Source: Bacteroidales bacterium (GTDB lineage: Bacteria > Bacteroidota > Bacteroidia > Bacteroidales > UBA932). Taken from it: 64,000 bases of DNA. A model generated the notes under the pieces. The model worked only from the letters and a program-made list of their open reading frames with translations. It searched no databases and was not told the origin of the DNA. Both the position numbers and the translations under genes were made by a program. Below are positions 61,601-64,000 of this stretch, one piece after another. Positions within the stretch are counted from its first letter, which is position 1, and each line of letters opens with the position of its first letter. The stretch spans positions 1 through 64,000 of the forward strand of contig JAILLE010000031.1 of the NCBI GenBank assembly GCA_024693285.1, in the 5' to 3' direction.

Positions 61601-61978
61601 TCCGCTTCTGACGGAGACCTCTTCCCTTGGGGCTTCAAGGCCAACAAGCTCGGTACCGTGATCGGAACGAGGACTTGGGGTGGAATCGTCGGTATCGGTG
61701 GATCACTTCCTTATCTTGACGGTACGGATGTGAGAGTCCCTGGCTCCACGAGCTTCGATCCGAAGACCGGTGAGTGGATTATCGAGAACTACGGTGTCGA
61801 TCCTGACATCCTTCTTGACAATGACCCGATCAAGGAATATGCTGGCACTGACGAGCAGCTCCTGAAGGCTATCGAGGTCGCTCTCGAGCAGATCAAGACC
61901 CAGACATCCCACAAGGATCTCCCTGGGAAGCCCGCACCTCGTACCTTCAAGGATCTGGGACTTCCGGAGATTAAGTAA
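58673..61978 (+). CDS. Tricorn-like S41 peptidase, exported
   Basis: 1101 residues with a signal peptide ending near TTAKA; ATGs at 58673 and 58679 are both usable. Residues about 25-530 are two sets of propeller blades (YSPDGKTIAFTGEYDGNREV, WSPDGKYIAYISDITGENEV). A Gly/Pro/Ala-rich linker (about 550-585) and a Gly-rich loop near 620 follow. The C-terminal part has the C1 helical region (QVYNEVWRAFRDGYYTENMH), a PDZ domain (about 790-880) and the S41 protease core with the predicted nucleophile Ser979 in NKYSASDGD. It degrades oligopeptides, probably in the periplasm, and complements the M3 dipeptidase 32 bp upstream. Confidence 0.9.
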   Translation: MIMRKFQLMVLACGLMLATTAKADEARLLRFPATNGTDIVFSYAGDLFTAPLAGGEAKRLTSHIGYEMFAKYSPDGKTIAFTGEYDGNREVYIIPATGGEPVRLTYTSTNSRDDLGDRMGPNNIVMGWTVDGKSIIYRNRTGDGFPGKLWKVSVNGGMPEELPLPEGGFCSYSPDGKKLAYNRVMREFRTWKYYRGGMADEVWIYDGKKVEKITDNPAQDIFPMWVGDEIFFVSDRDMTMNVFVYNTKTKATSKVTNFEDYDVKFPSTNGKLVVFEKGGFLYKLDPATKKAEQIHITLASDLVYARPELKKVTGRGFSVSPDGKRAAVTARGEVFDVPVGKGITRNITQTPGANERSATWSPDGKYIAYISDITGENEVYLYDPAAGTTVQATKDNDTYISSLFWAPDSKHVYYSDRKNRLVEVDPATKAKKVIFSSPDGGLYGVSFSPDSKWIAYTKRASNDMSIVYVRNLATDKEYPVTEKWYDSGSPMFSADGKYLIFTAQRDLTPVYSRIEWNYSYSDMSGTYMAMLAKDTPSPLLPSDSETSPAKAEEKAPGRPEGPAAGPGRPGAGAPEAKPAETKIDPDGLIDRVVKLPISGRVFYSDGKKVWFVGGGGPMGGGRGGFGGGAGVKTYDFASGKTEDCADGMISYRLGDKKALLSGRGKTTVVNFPAPKVGGGEEIDADNMYALVDYAQEWPQVYNEVWRAFRDGYYTENMHGRDWKGVKAKYEPLLPYVKTRLDLNYILGAMIAELASGHAYVNPGPYPKPDRIPMGLLGAKVSKDKGYFKIDHIYAGATYRPELRSPLTEPGMNIAEGDYITAIDGKSLKDVDNIYKCLIGKAGKLIELTVNKKAAEGGRKVVVRPIDNEYPLEHYEWVTNNIKTVEEKSGGKVGYIYIPDMGAEGLNEFARYWYPQLDKEALIIDDRENGGGNVSPMIIERLQRVVYRMNGGRGSNRVSTIPDGAHVGPKVLLINKYSASDGDLFPWGFKANKLGTVIGTRTWGGIVGIGGSLPYLDGTDVRVPGSTSFDPKTGEWIIENYGVDPDILLDNDPIKEYAGTDEQLLKAIEVALEQIKTQTSHKDLPGKPAPRTFKDLGLPEIK

Positions 61979-62016
61979 GTGACTGTTATTCAATGTTTGA
62001 TTTGTAGAAGTTTGAT

Positions 62017-62661
62017 ATGAAAAAATTACTTGTCACATTTTTGGGGGCGTTCTTGTTCCTATGCGGTCCGAACGCCTCGGCACAGCTCACCTCTGGTGAC
62101 GGCACCTTGTCTTTCGGTGGTGGATTCACATCGTTCGGCATTGGCGGGCCAGATGCTGACCTCTTGGAAAGGATGCAGTTCCCCAACATGATTCCTGGTT
62201 TCTATTTCGGAGCCAGCATCGACTATGCGTTCTCCGCTATCGAGGGACTCACTGTTGAGCCGGGCGCTTATATCGCTCACTATGGCAAGGCATTCCAGTT
62301 CGGATTGGCAGGTGAACCTAAGTCCTATCACGCTAATTACCTGAGGGTTCCCCTGGACCTCAAGTATACGTTCACGATGGATGATTCTGCAATAGGAATC
62401 GCTGTTTACACTGGTCCCCGTTTCAACATCGGCGTTGGTGGCAACATGTTCAGTGCCGGAAAGACTTATCCCGGTCTCAGGCCTTTTGACGCGCAGTGGG
62501 GATTCGGTCTCGCGTTTACCCTTCAGGACGCTATCGTGATCCGCGGTGGATACGACATAGGAATCACCAATTGCATCAAGAACAACAAGGATCTTAGTTT
62601 TGACGATCTGATTATCAAGAGGCACACTCTCACTATCGGAGCTAACTTTCTCTTCAAGTAA
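62017..62661 (+). CDS. Small outer-membrane beta-barrel protein
   Basis: 214 residues with signal peptide MKKLLVTFLGAFLFLCGPNA then SA. The remainder alternates glycine- and aromatic-rich amphipathic strands (FYFGASIDYAFSAIEGLTVE, IGIAVYTGPRFNIGVGGNMF, WGFGLAFTLQDAIVIRGGYD) and ends in an aromatic-rich strand (HTLTIGANFLF), as in PorT/OmpW-like 8-strand barrels of Bacteroidetes. Specific function unknown. It is the last gene before a strong terminator. Confidence 0.75.
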   Translation: MKKLLVTFLGAFLFLCGPNASAQLTSGDGTLSFGGGFTSFGIGGPDADLLERMQFPNMIPGFYFGASIDYAFSAIEGLTVEPGAYIAHYGKAFQFGLAGEPKSYHANYLRVPLDLKYTFTMDDSAIGIAVYTGPRFNIGVGGNMFSAGKTYPGLRPFDAQWGFGLAFTLQDAIVIRGGYDIGITNCIKNNKDLSFDDLIIKRHTLTIGANFLFK

Positions 62662-62677
62662 TCGATCAGGATGTGAA

Positions 62678-62716
62678 AAAAGGAACCCTCTTCAAAATTT
62701 GAAGAGGGTTCCTTTT
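62678..62716. terminator. Bidirectional terminator, 19 bp stem
   Basis: A perfect 19 bp stem (62678-62696 and 62698-62716) with A and T tracts at its ends lies between the convergent outer-membrane protein and RNase R genes. It overlaps the first bases of the RNase R stop codon. Confidence 0.9.
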
Positions 62717-64000
62717 ATTCAGTTTCAAGAAGTTCGTAGTCGAGGAGCCGTTGCTCAAGATTGGCTGACTTGACCCTGATCCTTACCTGGTCTCCGAGGC
62801 GGAACACCTTCTTGGTGCGCTTCCCGACAATGCGGTAGTTGTCCTCGTCAAACTCGTAGAAATCGGAGTGGATCTCCCTTAGGGCAACCATGCCCTCGAT
62901 CATCTCGGGTTTGATCTCGACATACATGCCCCATTCCGTCAGGCCTGAGATTACTCCGTCAAACTCCTGGCCGACCTTATCGATCATGTATTCGATCAGT
63001 TTGTATTTGATGCTGTCACGCTCGGCGTTGGCGGCGATCTGCTCCCGCTCCGAAGCGTGTTGGCACTGGGCCTCGTAATACTCCTTGTTCTGGCTCTCCC
63101 TGTTGTCAAGATACATGGCCAGGAGCCTATGTACCATCGTATCGGGATAGCGGCGGATAGGGGAGGTGAAATGGGTGTAGAACCTGAACGCAAGGCCGTA
63201 GTGACCGATATTCTCAGTTGAATATACTGCCTTTGCCATGGAGCGCAGGGCTATCATCTGGAAAGCGTCACGCTCCGGAGTGTCCTTGGATTCCTGCAAC
63301 AGGCTGTTCAAAGACTTGGCGACATCACGACCATTCGATACGGGACCCATCTTGTAGCCGAAGTTCCCGACGAATTTGCCGAGGTTGGCGATTTTCTCCA
63401 TATTCGGCTCGTCATGGATACGATAGACGAACGTCTTGGCGTTCTTGTCTTCCTTGCCGTTCATCCTGCCGGATGTGGCGATATACTCGGCGACCGACTT
63501 GTTGGCCAGGAGCATGAACTCCTCTATCAGCCAGTTGGCCTCCTTGGTGACCTTTTCATAGACTCTGATTGGCTTGCCCTTCTCGTCGACCTCGACCTTC
63601 ATCTCGGGCCTCTCAAAACTGATGGCACCGGAAGAGAAACGCCTTTTTCTCATAATCGAAGCCAACCTGTTCAGTTCCAGGACAGCGTCCCTGATCTCCT
63701 GGCTGATGGCCGGATCCTCCGGTTCTTTTCCTTCAGACTCAATGATTTTCTGGGCGCCCTCGTAGTCAAAACGGTAGTCGGAACAGATCACTGTGCGGCC
63801 GAACCAGCGGTCAACCACGTTGGCGTCAGGGGTGATCTCAAACACAGCGGAGAAGGTCAGTTTGTCCTCGTTGGGACGCAGTGAGCAAAGCTTGTTCGAA
63901 AGCTTCTCCGGAAGCATCGGCACGGTCCTGTCCACAAGGTAGACTGAGGTGCCGCGGGCCTGGGCCTCCTGGTCCATAAGCGATCCTGGCTTCACGTAAT
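62715..64000 (-). CDS. rnr: Ribonuclease R, C-terminal part (5' end outside window)
   Basis: About 428 residues of the C-terminal half are present; the frame is open at the right edge, and the GTG at 63995 is an internal valine in a conserved YVKPGS motif. The RNB catalytic domain shows RGTSVYLVDRTVPMLPEKLS then NKLCSLRPNEDKLTFS, and later HYGLAFRFYTHFTSPIRRYP with DTMVHRL. A C-terminal S1 domain follows (FDGVISGLTEWGMYVEIKPE, LGDQVRIRVKSANLEQRLLD). RNase R is a processive 3'-5' exoribonuclease that degrades structured RNA in the cytoplasm. It is a housekeeping gene that marks the end of the accessory region. Confidence 0.95.
   Translation of the reverse strand, partial: YVKPGSLMDQEAQARGTSVYLVDRTVPMLPEKLSNKLCSLRPNEDKLTFSAVFEITPDANVVDRWFGRTVICSDYRFDYEGAQKIIESEGKEPEDPAISQEIRDAVLELNRLASIMRKRRFSSGAISFERPEMKVEVDEKGKPIRVYEKVTKEANWLIEEFMLLANKSVAEYIATSGRMNGKEDKNAKTFVYRIHDEPNMEKIANLGKFVGNFGYKMGPVSNGRDVAKSLNSLLQESKDTPERDAFQMIALRSMAKAVYSTENIGHYGLAFRFYTHFTSPIRRYPDTMVHRLLAMYLDNRESQNKEYYEAQCQHASEREQIAANAERDSIKYKLIEYMIDKVGQEFDGVISGLTEWGMYVEIKPEMIEGMVALREIHSDFYEFDEDNYRIVGKRTKKVFRLGDQVRIRVKSANLEQRLLDYELLETE

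Noticed and set aside
1..64000. CRISPR arrays, tRNA or rRNA genes, insertion sequences with transposase, prophage genes
   Set aside because: None seen on reading both strands; the only mobile-looking sequences are the intragenic palindromic repeats.

Overview
The window looks like a chromosome segment of a member of the Bacteroidetes, most likely a gut- or rumen-type Bacteroidales. The evidence is two SusC/SusD pairs, a dense set of secreted glycoside hydrolases, BACON and DUF5689 domains, weak Shine-Dalgarno sites, and several promoters of the Bacteroidetes form TTTG-N19/21-TAnnTTTG. No rRNA, tRNA, CRISPR array, transposase or phage gene was seen, and no regulator gene (hybrid two-component, ECF sigma or AraC) lies inside the window.

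Region 1 (1-8121) is uronate catabolism. A leftward operon runs uxaC, kdgK, kdgA, a hexuronate-type MFS permease and a secreted lactonase-like propeller. It diverges from a rightward operon starting kduD-kduI. Together they turn hexuronates and unsaturated uronates from pectin-like polymers into pyruvate and glyceraldehyde-3-phosphate. The shared 120 bp promoter region has a perfect Bacteroidetes promoter and a palindrome.

Region 2 (8123-26313) is a carbohydrate-degradation cluster. Rightward: DUF4861, a propeller/EEP fusion, GH29 and GH95 fucosidases, and a serine-type sulfatase. Leftward and convergent: a DUF6057-like lipoprotein, GH28, a lipoprotein with a CxxCH heme motif, GH31, a metallophosphoesterase and GH3. 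The GH95 and GH3 genes each carry an in-frame insertion of the same palindromic repeat family, the most unusual sequence signal in the window.

Region 3 (26327-46706) holds two paralogous SusC/SusD pairs arranged head to head around a 305 bp intergenic region with symmetric motifs. Two GH92 mannosidases, an SGNH esterase, a second metallophosphoesterase and an orphan six-hairpin glycosidase-like protein follow.

Region 4 (46729-56598) has exonuclease III and then a five-gene operon with its own promoter: a BACON/OB-fold lipoprotein, a secreted DNA/RNA endonuclease, a secreted EEP nuclease/phosphatase, a TonB-dependent receptor without SusD, and a DUF5689 OB-fold lipoprotein. I read it as a candidate extracellular nucleic-acid capture and degradation locus, built like a polysaccharide utilization locus but for DNA or RNA.

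Region 5 (56601-64000) has two envelope peptidases (M3 and tricorn-like S41), a small outer-membrane barrel, and the 3' part of RNase R on the opposite strand.
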